Source: Burhinus oedicnemus
Taxonomy: Eukaryota > Chordata > Aves > Charadriiformes > Burhinidae
Reading direction: 5' to 3'
Assembly (NCBI GenBank): GCA_008921705.1
Contig: VFFE01007257.1
Span: 3,782,858 to 3,846,857 of the forward strand
Length of the DNA stretch: 64,000 bases
A program made the position numbers and the translations under genes. Positions 38,543 through 49,403 of this stretch are shown here, one piece after another (the first letter of the stretch is position 1; every line of letters begins with the position of its first letter). The notes below the pieces were generated by a model. The model was not told where the DNA came from. It saw only the letters and a list, made by a program, of their open reading frames with translations, and did not search any database.

Positions 38543-38642
38543 TATTTGACTCAAATGTTCCTTATTCCTTTGAAGACTTTTTCTTACCATCAGCAGCTCT
38601 AAATTTATTACACTTCTGCTGCTGGCCTGTTATAATGCAAAG
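38543..38642 (+). other. Exon-like segment (100 bp), weak candidate
   Basis: A strong pyrimidine tract (TTTCCTTCTCTCTCAG) ends at 38542, and AAAG|GTAAGC follows at 38642. With two leading bases the interval is open: FDSNVPYSFEDFFLPSAALN, then LLHFCCWPVIMQ. The other two frames contain stops. The length is not a multiple of three, so it would not be a simple cassette exon, but it could be an exon of a non-coding RNA. The peptide is not recognised and no partner exon was found. Chance pairs of splice-like signals are expected in 64 kb. Confidence 0.15.
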
Positions 38643-38814
38643 GTAAGCAGCATTGGAATTTTAAAAAGATGTGGCTTGAGAAAAGGTTTCCCAGTGTCTA
38701 CAGAGGCCATATAAAGAAATCAATGTGAGTAAGAGGAAATACTCACAAAATTTTTTCTAAGCTTGCACGCCATGATGTGTAAGACAATAGAATGTTTCCA
38801 AAGGTGAGGAGGTG

Positions 38815-38883
38815 AATAGAACAGAACAGAACAGAACAGAATAGAATAGAACAGAACAGAACAGAACAGAATAACAGAATAGA
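38815..38883. repeat. (AGAAC)n/(AGAAT)n satellite on a CR1 tail
   Basis: About 13 pentamer units of AGAAC with AGAAT variants. The tract directly adjoins the 3' end of the minus-strand CR1; read on that strand it is GTTCT/ATTCT units, so it probably grew from the ATTCT part of the CR1 3' octamers. Confidence 0.92.
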
Positions 38884-39290
38884 TTATTTCAGTTGGAAGG
38901 GACCTACAAGGATCATCTAGTCCAACTGCCTGACCAGTTCAGGGCTGACCAAACCTTAAAGCATGTTATTAAGGGCATTGCCCAAATGCTTCTTAAACAC
39001 TGACAAGCCTGGGGCACTGGCCACCTCTCTAGGAAGCCTGTTCCAGTGCTTGACCACCCTCTCGGTAAAGAGATGTTTCCTCATGTCCAGTCTGAACCTC
39101 CCCTGGTGCAGCTTTGAGCCATTCCCGCGCATCCTACTACTGGATGCCAGGGAGAAGAGCTCAGCACCTCCCTGTCCATGTCCCCTCCTCAGGAAGCTGT
39201 AGAGAGCCATGAGGTCACCCCTCAGCCTCCTCTTCACCAGACTAGACAAACCCAGAGTCCTCAGCCACTCCTCAGAGGAAGTGATGTTCT
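38884..39290 (-). mobile_element. CR1 LINE 3' fragment
   Basis: The plus strand begins TCAGTTGGAAGGGACCTACA, the reversed CR1 3' end. On the minus strand a 97-codon open frame (38956-39249) gives the ORF2 C-terminus: RRLRGDLMALYSFL, RMRGNGSKLHQGRFRLDMRK, HLFTERVVKHWNRLPREV and APGLSVFKKHLGNALNNML. The open frame and good motif preservation suggest a comparatively young copy. About 400 bp remain; the 5' truncation falls near 39290. Confidence 0.94.
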
Positions 39291-41491
39291 TGCAGGTTTT
39301 GTTAATGTTTTAAAAACTCCTGGAAAACTAGAAGGTCCAGAATATTTCAGAATTCAAAATGTGAAAGGTTTCTGTTATGACTAAATAGCAATATGATCTG
39401 GAAATAAGAGAAAATCAGTTACATACATAGATTTGATAGTTTTCCATAAGAACACGTATGAAAGGGTCCCACTGTACTAAGACTAAATTAGAAGCGTGGA
39501 TCTGTAGATTTTTTAATGGTCCCTTTAAACACTCACTAATTTTATTAATGAATATGGAAATTTGCCTGATTGATCACTAATTACAAATGAACTACACTAT
39601 TAGATTAGTGATGGTATTTCTTGGACAAAGGAAATTGAATTCTCAAGGTTAGTTTTCTTACAGTAAGCCAAATATTCCCTGGCACTCTGCAGCACCATTT
39701 GCATTTCAATTAGATTGTGGCTCTGTGCCACTAGTTACCATACCTTGTCTTCAGTGTAGTCATCCGTTGACTGAAAAATGAAGGAGCACTCATTTTTTAT
39801 TCTAAAAGTTGATTTCCTATGTGTAATTTTTTTTGTAGTTTAAGTACAAAATCAGATGCTATAGTTCTGTCTCTAATTTTAAAGGGATAAATCCAACACA
39901 TTTGAAAGCTTAGTACCACACATCATTTGCAACGCACATATATTATTAATACCCCTTAAGAAAGCTAGTGATGATGCTGGCGAATTCATTGCAAGTTCCA
40001 CTCATCTAAAATGAGAAGAAAATGACTTAAATTTTCAGAAGCAGCAAACTTTCCAACTTTGTACTTCAGTGGTGTCTTCAACTTGAATGTTTTGCTTCAC
40101 TGCTTCTTCATTAGCAGGAGCAACTGCTTTTTTAAATTAATATATAAATAAACAAACAAACATGTCACATAATTATTTGTACCTGGAATTTTTCTCTTTT
40201 TTCATCGGTTTAGTGCATCCATTTCTCTAAGCAGTTTTTATACTAAAAATCAATACAGAATAATATACTTAGTTCTGTTGAGGGATAGATACAATAAATA
40301 GAGGTTACCTGTATTTTAGTTTTTTTATTTGGTATTCTGAATTGGCCGTGCCATGTAAAGTCAAGTCTTCTTTTGGCAATTTCTGAGTATTTAAAAGTCC
40401 TTTTTGTTGACATCTTGCCTCAAAGACATATAAATCAAACTTGGTAAAGTGGACTCCCCATTTGTATGCAGTCTCTGTCCTTGTCGTCTTTCATCTTGCA
40501 GACCTAAGATGTCTAAAGATTGAATGATTTAATGTCCTCTCCAGTTCTGAACTGAATAATATGGCAGTGGGCTAAATCAAGATCATTGATCTAGTACAGA
40601 AATATGGAGACCTTTGACAAAAACAATAGATGCTAACAGAATTATCACTCTCCAAAATTTCTCTTTTTGTTAGGCTGAATGAATATGGAATTTTATATTA
40701 TGTACCTTTGGAATGACACTATAGACTGGGAGCGGGGGTTGGCACCTGTCACCTAAAACAATAGGTAGGAAATAAATGCATTCAAATTACCATTGTACAG
40801 ATTAGGCAATGTCAAAGACAATGCCATCACTCTATTGTTAGTATTAAGAGCACATGAAAGACAAATCCAATGAGACATTGTGTATAGAGTTCTCAAAAGT
40901 GACTGTAAAGAGCAGGAGAGAATTTAGTGTCAGCATGTTTTAGTGCTGATATCAAATACTTTCCGTCTCAGGCTCTACCTGATGAATGTTCAGTGAGTCC
41001 TGTTGTTACATCTTCACGCTTTCTTTTCTTTTCCTGCATTTTAGTTTCCTGATTGTTACTGTATTGTATTAAGTTCCATTTGCATTAATTTGAAGTGATA
41101 CACTGCTTTCAGCAGTGCTTTAACTACAGCCAGACCACCTCTAGTTATGCTCTCGTTAGATCTCAAACTAAGAAGGTCCATGTGAATCATCTTTTTAATG
41201 AGAAACCTTCCAAGTAAACTTCTTGTTGCAGCAATGTGGGCAAGTCGTGACTGAATAGACAGAACTGTGGGGTACAAGTCAGAATTTAAGTTTTCTCACC
41301 TTAATTGCTCTGTGCTGGTAAAGATGTTGACTTTCATATGTGAAGAAAAATCATTTCCACTTAGAATAATTTAAAAATGAACAAACAAACCTGAGGCTTT
41401 TTTGTGCGTATGTGCAAATGCAGCATATTTATCACAGTTTGCAGTAGCTTGTTTACTGGTTTGTTTTATGTTCCCTTCCTAATGTCATCAG
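39291..41491. other. AT-rich non-coding stretch
   Basis: No gene or transposon seen. A very good acceptor-like tract (TTTCTTTTCCTGCATTTTAG) ends near 41045, but no plausible exon follows it. An A/T simple tract lies at 40136-40162. Confidence 0.5.
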
Positions 41492-41545
41492 AGTGCTCCT
41501 GGGGAAAAACCTAAACCAGCAAACATCAAACTGACAATAGGCAGG
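41492..41545 (+). other. Candidate 54-bp in-frame host microexon
   Basis: The best host-exon candidate in the window. A pyrimidine-rich acceptor (TTCCCTTCCTAATGTCATCAG, with CTAAT as a possible branch site very close to the AG) ends at 41491. It is followed by exactly 54 bp and then GCAGG|GTAAGTAT, a near-perfect donor. The first frame is open and reads SAPGEKPKPANIKLTIGR, a balanced, protein-like sequence; both other frames contain stops. A length of 18 codons with both junctions in phase 0 fits a cassette exon that can be skipped without a frameshift. I cannot name the protein. No flanking constitutive exon was identified, so the window would have to lie within a large intron or gene. Chance remains possible. 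Confidence 0.35.
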
Positions 41546-43918
41546 GTAAGTATTCCCAGCCCTTGCATCATCTGAAATAACCACAATAAATAATTAAGTG
41601 CAGCCATAGCATCAAGCAAATGTTTGACCAAGAAGTGATGTCTCACACTGCATTTTAAATGTCAGTAAAGTCAGGTTCTGGTGAACAACTGCATGGAGCA
41701 AATTTAGCAGCAAGGAATCTGAAAAAGTCCCATTTCTGTACCGAGTGGCAATACGAGTTAGTATCACTGAAGCACAGATGTGCCCAAGGGAGATCAGTTG
41801 ACTGTGATCATCCACAGGGAGATTCTGTATGTGTGGGACCGTGAGGCTCCAGTGGAACTGTGTTAAAAGCCATAGCTTCTTTTCAGGCCTCTTTTTAAGG
41901 AAACCACAATGTCAAACCTATATAAAAAGCAACTACAAGTGTCTCTGAGCAGTCACTCTTCCTGTTGCTCTGTTTCCACATACAAGCATGCTCTTTCAAG
42001 TCTTTCCATGGTCTCATCTGTGTCCCAGGTCCTATGAAGTGGGCTTCGTGGAGTCTTGCAGAAAGAACGAATGCTATAAACTATGAATTCCCCGTTTCCA
42101 GCTGCTCTGGAGACTAACAGGTAGTTTCATGCAGCTGGTAATGCTTCAGGCCCCATCTTTTTTTAAGTTGTTGTTCTTCATTTTGCCGGTCCAAACAGTT
42201 GATGTTAATGGATGTCTACCTCACTAATAGCGCTACTAGTAGATCCCCAAGTAATACCTTTTCAGAATCAATACACATTAGAAATTATTTTGGTTAGTCT
42301 CTAGAGAAGCATTACTGGTATGAATTGTAAGAATATTATGGGGTTTCAGTACATTAAAAGAATGTATAGTATTCTTCAGTATGGTCTTTGAGATAGGCAC
42401 TTAAGTCCCAAAGTGGGTGTAGACAGGCATCCAAGTACTCACTTTGAGAATGAAGAAGCTGAACCTCACCCATTAACTGCATGCAGAAGTTTGCAGTCCT
42501 CTTAAAATACATTTTAAAAATGACAGCTGCTTCTGGGATTTTAATTTGTTCAAGGAGATCACTTCAATTATGAAGTGAATATTCTATTACAGTTTAAAGC
42601 TACACTAATGTCGTTACATCTTTCTCAGTTTAAAGCTGTTGTCACAAGGGGATTTAGAACAAGGCTTTCTACTTTGATCGGCGTGACTCAGATACTATAG
42701 GTGAAGATCTAAAAAGGTCTAGTTAGATTGCATGGATATATGAGCAAATTCTTGGCTACCGTAAATCAGCATAGCTTTATTGAAGTCAATAGAACTATAT
42801 GGAACGTCCTACGAACCGGAATCTCCTACTGTTCCAGTTTGCAGTATGAATTTATCTTTTAGAACGTCTTCATTGTGTGCTTCCAGCTGTATCTTTAAAA
42901 AAAAAGTCCATAGGATGCCATTGATACATCGGCTTTGAGACTTGTGAAATGAGTGTGCATTTTAACAAAGAATAGTTAAATGAAAAAAGATGAAGAGGAA
43001 ACATTATTGTAATACGTTTATAAGGTACAAAGAAGGAAGTGGTCTTTTCTTCTCACAAATTTGCAGTAGACATTAGGAGACTACCGGAAACCCCAATAAA
43101 TTTGTATCAAAACTTGGAATGCTGCAGTGAATCTGTTCCTGCTGCGGGTGAATGCTGTTCTTTCAGGCTGTTTTTCTGTTCCTGTATTAGTTATGTCAGA
43201 AAAGTCCTGGAATCTGTCTTGGGCACTTTACTGTAATATTACCTGAGAACAGGCAGCTCTGTTCTCTTGATATGATATTTAAGGAACAACTTTGTGATAT
43301 GTCTTAGAGTTTTACTGGTTTAGATATTTGGCCTTCAAGGATTCCCTGGCAGTCAAACAGCAGTTGAAATAGTTTTGTGACTAAGCATGGGTACATAGGA
43401 TTCTTGGCGAAATTACAAATTTAGGATCCATTGGTGCATATCGTAAATAAGGTTACCTTTGTCAATCGGTGTATTGCACTGTAAGAACAGTTTATTGGAT
43501 GAAACTTAAGTAGTACAGAGATCTACTGCTGTATTATCCCATATTGGAGTGTTTCCATCTTTGGCGATGTGTTTGTACTAAACTCAAGAGTTATGGATAG
43601 TTGATTGTTATTACATGAGAGTCTTAATATCTAATTATCAATAATAATATTACAAAGACACTCTAGATGTTACTTTGCCTGTTGGTGTGGATTTGGCCCT
43701 AATGATACGCTGTAAATGTTATTATCTAAATTACGTTTGTAAGATTTACTTCATTGTACTTAAAAAAGGTATTGGTGGCTGTAAGTTATACATGGATTAT
43801 GGTCAATGACAATTACAGGTAAAAATAAATATTTTGGGGAGAAGTGGTTACCTTCCCCAAACATCTTTAAGTGATCAGTGAATTATTTGTATATTTGCTT
43901 CTGTGTCTGTCTCTCCAG
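41546..43918. other. Non-coding stretch
   Basis: No gene established. One further exon-like interval was seen at about 42030-42120 (TCATCTGTGTCCCAG before, ACAG|GTAGTT after), but all its frames contain stops, so it could only be non-coding. Open frames are at most 73 codons. Confidence 0.5.
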
Positions 43919-44002
43919 GAGGTCAGAATCTACCTGGATTTAGAAGGTCTGCTTTCTAATATGGAGTTACTCCCCTTTTTTTTAACAAGCAAAGAGTTTT
44001 AA
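43919..44002 (+). other. Possible terminal-exon-like segment, weak
   Basis: A long pyrimidine tract (TTCTGTGTCTGTCTCTCCAG) ends at 43918. Reading on in phase 0 gives EVRIYLDLEGLLSNMELLPF, then FLTSKEF and a stop at 44000-44002. The phase would join the candidate microexon at 41492-41545. However, the second half runs through a T-run (FF), there is no clear poly-A signal close by, and the peptide is not recognised. A real acceptor without a coding exon is equally possible. Confidence 0.15.
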
Positions 44003-47000
44003 GAGCAAATTATCCAGATGATGAGTGGGTTTAGGTAGTTCTTTGCTTATTTTATGGAGAAATCTGTTTCACACAAAATTCGCTCTTTATGATGCTTAAT
44101 GAGCAGTTGTTTATATAGCTGAATAAGAAAGAAATGGGTCTACAATATTTAATAATCATTTCTGTATTGTAATTATAATGTAAAATATAAAATTGTTCTT
44201 GACCCTTATCTCCTTTTGCTAGTCTTAGGACATCTATTCCTAAGCTAGTAATTAAACATTAAATGCCACATTTTAGAGGTCATGAACATGTACAGTGATT
44301 GCAATACTGTAGTAATAGACTTCTAGACATAGGTATTTTAAGTTCTAAAGCAGGCATAGGAAAACTTAATCAAAGAATCAGCATTTCAGTCTCTTATGCA
44401 GTAGTAAAACCTGAGATTTTCATACACTTCTGCATTTTATTCTTCTAAGATGGTGTGCCAAGAGTCAAATTGTAGAAGGATATTCCTATCCTATAAAAGA
44501 GGATGAAACTGATAATTTCCCCCCAAAAAAACCCCACCCTTCGTGAAAACTTCAACTGAATTTTGCAAGTCCATGTGCTTGAATAGTTCAAGATTTAAGC
44601 GCATCCTTTTTCAGAAAGCAATATGTACATTGCTGTCTCAGTATGAATAAAACAGAATTAAATTAGTTGGGTACCTCTTAAACTTTTAATGTTTTATGTA
44701 TTTTTACTGATTACTACATAAACCATCAGAGAGATGACAGCTGAATGCTTTTTATTTGTTACTACTTTTCATAAGCTTCTCCTTTAAGTTGTTTTCTGTA
44801 AATAAGCTTTCTGTAAATATTACTACAGTGTCTGTTAATTACAATCACTGCATGGGCAATGACGGCTGAGGAAATTAATAAAATATATGCATAACTTGAT
44901 GCATTTCTATGATTTCCACAATTTGGACCATGTTCCTCAGGGCCGGACATGCTCAGAGAGTCTTCCTGAACTCAATTCCAGCTAGTGACGTATTCCTTAG
45001 CATAACATAATTGGTTCTGCAACATCCTGCCTGCCAGAATGAAAGTCCTGGGAAATGATGTTAAACTGGGACTTCCTCATGCTCTAGCAACTCCTGGAAG
45101 CCGCAGGCTTCTATTCAGTCACGTTCTTCTCAAAAATGGCATACAGCCAAAGATTATGCATTCATGTCCTCCCTCCCAAAATGCCCTCTGCCCCCAACTA
45201 CAGCTGAGTATCTGTTCCATTATTGGTCATAAATGTCATTGATGATGTACTGCCATTTCAGACAAAATCAGTGGCTGTCATGCCAAAGTCAGAAATAAAC
45301 TTTGCTTTTATTATCGCTGCTGGCAATGGCTGGGGTGAGCGGTGGGAGTTATTCATGTGAAGTCTTCTCTCCTGGCCACTTACATCAGACTACACGACTG
45401 CTCCAAGCTTATTTAAGCCCCCAGTCTTTTGTAGCATGTGGACGTCAGTGTTTCTTGTCTAACAGTTACTGTAGCTCAAAGAGATGCTTTACCGATTTTT
45501 GAATCTTAACATGTTTGAGAAGATATTGGGATAATGCCATTTAGCATTTTGGCATATTAGCCTGTTCAGCACAGAGAAGGCTAATTTTTTTGTTTATCAC
45601 CTTCACCAACTTGTGCCTTATTGCCAGTTTGGGAGCCATCCATCATCTATCTGACATGGTTATTCAGCAAGTCAGGACTGATAAATCTGAATTATCTGGT
45701 CTCACTTGTCAGCGTGCATGTCATCCTCGAACAAATGTAAAATCAATTCCAAACCAAAGGCTATGCTCCTGCCAACTGTTAACTGTTGACTGCAGAATAA
45801 GTTACATGTTTCCTAGTGATTAGCAAATGTTGGCAAACTTCTTGACTCACAGCTTAGTTTGGGAATTAGGATCATACGTATACTTTGAGGAGGCAGTGGA
45901 GTAAAGCGTATAATGGCTCTTGCATTGTGTTCTGAAACATAATTTCTAGGCTAATTTGGTTTCTCTGCATCTTTCTCCCCTTTTACCATGGTGAAAAAAA
46001 TGAAGTCATAAAAGTCTGCTTGAAGACTAATCAGAAAGTTCCTTTAAAGTACGAAATGGACAGAGGAGGGAAAATAAATTAAAAAGGACAATTCAGTACT
46101 TCCCTGAGTACACATCTATAGTGCATGGCCAGGCGCAGGCCTGACTTGGCAAGCCTTCTCTTCAGATAGCCAGCTCACCTTCCAAGGGCGAAACAAGCAA
46201 AGCCACTGATGGGTGGCATCAACATAGCTGAGAGGAAGCAGGACCAGCTTGTTAAAATCAGCTGAAGCTGATCTTTTTGAGCCTGTACCAAAATGAACTT
46301 GAGGTGGTTCAAAATGCTCGTTACTGCCAGATGTGGCTTTCCATTTCTCAGGTGGAACATATGCCAAGTCTGCCATTAAATCACCTACAATGTACATGCC
46401 ACCTCTCTCACAAGGTCATTCAGAAGGGCTAGTTGTCTGCTGAGCATAAACTTCTTGAGCATTTCTGTTCATAAGGGAAGGAGAAACACAGCTTCTTTAT
46501 AAGCTGTTAATGTAATAGGGAGCTGAGCTGAGTTACGGAATGATCTTCAGGAGTAACTAAACTTACATATGTACCTGACAATACCTGAGGTTGTTGCTGT
46601 GCTTTCTTACTACCAGTTGTTGATGCAATTTAACACATAGAAAGCCTGAACCTCAAATTTGCAGTTAACTGCATGTTACTAAGCACGCAGACTGAATGCT
46701 GCTATGCCAATCTTTTTATAGTTCAGAAAATGTGGGAGAGTAGGGCTTATGAACCTGAACAGGTCTAGCTGCATAGGTGGACTTCACCATTGAATGTTTT
46801 TAGATGCACTCTTCTCAGGTATCTACACGTCAAAATAAAACCTCAAAAAAATTAGCTCAGTATACCCCTGCACCAGTGATCCTGGCACCTCAAGTTATTT
46901 AAAAAAAAAAAGCTAAGAAAAATACTGGAGCATTGTATGAAGAAATAAAGGTTCTCTGAAGGTCTTAATGTTGACTTATTTAATTAATTTAGAGAGATTT

Positions 47001-47770
47001 TTCATATAGAGGTACCGTAAGATAAACATAAACGAAAAAAACCCTGCTACTGAAGTCTTTTTACAGGGAACTGTTTTATGCCTACTGTGTCTGGGTTTAT
47101 ATCTTTAATCTGCTGAATAAAAAAATAGATTGTTGTTCTTCTCTGTTTTGTGGAAAACCCCTAGAGTTAAAAGCATGAATATAAGTGTCCATACATTTTC
47201 ATGTAACTGATCCTTACTGCAATCTAGAGAGCAATATAAAAATCCGTTAGGTAGAAATAGCCAGCTATCTCCTATAGCTGTGTCCAGCATAACAAATAAC
47301 GTAATATGGTATGGAGATTTTTATTTTTATTCTTGAGCTTTAGAGATGTCTAAACATTAAAATTAAATATTACATTTAAAAATGTGAGACCTACTAAATT
47401 CTCCTTCAAGAATATCTTAAGATCAGTTTACCTTCATCAAATGAGAGATTTTGAGAGCCAAAATACGAGAAGTTAATAGAACTTACTATGTTCAGTTTTA
47501 ATACTTAATTCAATTTCTCATTGATTCACACAGAATGAGTGATTACATTCATTCAACATCTAATTCATAACTCAAAAATACAAATTTTTACAAGGTTTCT
47601 AAGAGTTTGTGATGGCAACTATAAAATAATGATTCTGATATTGTCAGTCAGTGGATCTTCAGTAGCTCTCAGGCAAGGTCTTAGGGATTTTTGCGTCTGT
47701 GTCTACGTGCTTATTTTACTCATTTGTTTATAACAGCAAACCTGCATCCAAACTGCAGAATTGTCTTTGC
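44003..47770. other. AT-rich non-coding stretch
   Basis: No supportable gene. The most gene-like interval is 46116-46397 on the minus strand, with two overlapping open frames of 93 and 61 codons and GGAAG|GTGAGC near 46176, but there is no credible acceptor and no family match. The rest is plain AT-rich DNA. Confidence 0.5.
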
Positions 47771-47965
47771 TTTGGTGACATCTGAACAGGATAGAGTACA
47801 CGCAAAGCTAGGAAAGTATAAAGTGAATATGCTTACATAATCTCAGAAGAAAAAATGATGTCCAAAATGTAAAAGCACTTAAGACAGTGGATGTTCTGAA
47901 GGAAGCAGACATCCATACGTTATCACACTCACCAGGCCGGTTGTTTGCAGCCATTTACTTCACCA
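47771..47965 (+). repeat. 195-bp direct repeat, copy A
   Basis: A 195-bp segment starting TTTGGTGACATCTGAACAGG and ending GCCATTTACTTCACCA. It is identical at every base to copy B at 49209-49403, in the same orientation, with no gaps. The bases just outside differ (C versus A before, G versus C after), so these are the exact limits of identity. It shows no terminal inverted repeats, poly-A tail or known transposon motif. It reads as unique-looking host DNA. Confidence 0.98.
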
Positions 47966-49208
47966 GCAAGAGCACTTCACTCGAGTCACACTTTCGTAGC
48001 AATTCTCTACATTTGGTTGATTATTCAAATAGCTGGCTATGCTTTCTAACCTGGACGGTTTTCAGAGGCACTAGTGCAAAAAGTTTATGGGTTAATTTCT
48101 TATCATAATATATAATTTAGAGGACAGTATTTCTTATTCTGTGTGTTAGTTTTCATGCTATATTAAATAACTATGACACAGATATTTTAATCCTCTAAAG
48201 CACTAGAAATTCCTAGCTAACTTAAATGAATAGGTTAGTTCCTTGCCTTCTAAAACAAAAATGTTTTCATAGATTATTTCACACTCATGAGCTCTTCTTC
48301 TTGGAATGCTTATTAATAATTGGTCTATCCTAACAATTTGTCTTCTCTTCTTTGAGGTTAGTACATGAAAATATCCTCCTCTTACATCACAATACTCTTC
48401 TTTCTAGTGTTGTTTTCTTTTGTACCATTTATTGTTTCTTTAGGGCAACTCTGAAAGAAAACTAATTAAGCGTTTTTTCAAGAGATTCTGAAAAGTTAAC
48501 TATTTTATGTGAGGAGAAAAAAGCTATTCAAGTCTCAGGTACTAAAAAATTTGTATTTTGTTGTAGACTTAGCTATTCCTAATCAGTTTTCTTTTTGATA
48601 TCTTATGTGATCATTGCTTCTGAAAAGTACTTCATTGTTCTTACCATATTATGCAAGGACAGTCTGTCCTTGTCAACCTTGTCCTATCTCCGGTTCACCT
48701 CCCCTAGAAATTACCTGTCCTTTATGGTGCTCTTTGGAAAAATAAATGAAGATAAGAAAAAATAATAATGATATAGAAAACTTTATACATTTAGTTCCAC
48801 AAGGATATTTTTTAAAATAAAAATTGTTCAGCATATGTATTTTTGACACTGATCTTGATTAACTAATCATTCATTATTTTTTATGCTACTGATTGATAAT
48901 ACGTGGAAACTCTTTTTTGAACCTATAGCGATACATAGTATTTCTTGAAAAAAGTTCCCAGATTGCAAGTTCGGTCTGGGGAGAATTGTTTAACCAAACC
49001 ATAGAGACTGTTGCATCTTCAGCATTTATTTTGCAAGATTTAAAAGGAGAATGCGGTAACTGTGAAAATGAAGACCACTGCTTAAAGAGCGCTTGCCACT
49101 GGATGTCATTTTATTAAGCATCTCCTAAAGTCTCTTTTTTAAAGGGCATTCTCAGTTGGTCCTAAGAGATTTCTTAGGCTTTTACAAATAGCCAAGAATC
49201 ACTCTGTA
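47966..49208. other. Spacer between the two 195-bp copies
   Basis: 1,243 bp of AT-rich DNA with no gene or transposon recognised. Confidence 0.6.
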
Positions 49209-49403
49209 TTTGGTGACATCTGAACAGGATAGAGTACACGCAAAGCTAGGAAAGTATAAAGTGAATATGCTTACATAATCTCAGAAGAAAAAATGATGTC
49301 CAAAATGTAAAAGCACTTAAGACAGTGGATGTTCTGAAGGAAGCAGACATCCATACGTTATCACACTCACCAGGCCGGTTGTTTGCAGCCATTTACTTCA
49401 CCA
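49209..49403 (+). repeat. 195-bp direct repeat, copy B
   Basis: Exact copy of 47771-47965. The flanks carry short related words (AATCACTCTGTA before, CTCACTGATGG after, sharing TCACT), but there is no clean target-site duplication. Zero differences over 195 bp mean a very recent duplication, gene conversion, or an assembly error. Which copy is the original cannot be decided from this window. Confidence 0.98.

Noticed and set aside
46116..46397. Minus-strand exon candidate ending at a GTGAGC donor
   Set aside because: Two overlapping frames are open, the upstream acceptor is weak, and the peptide is not recognised.
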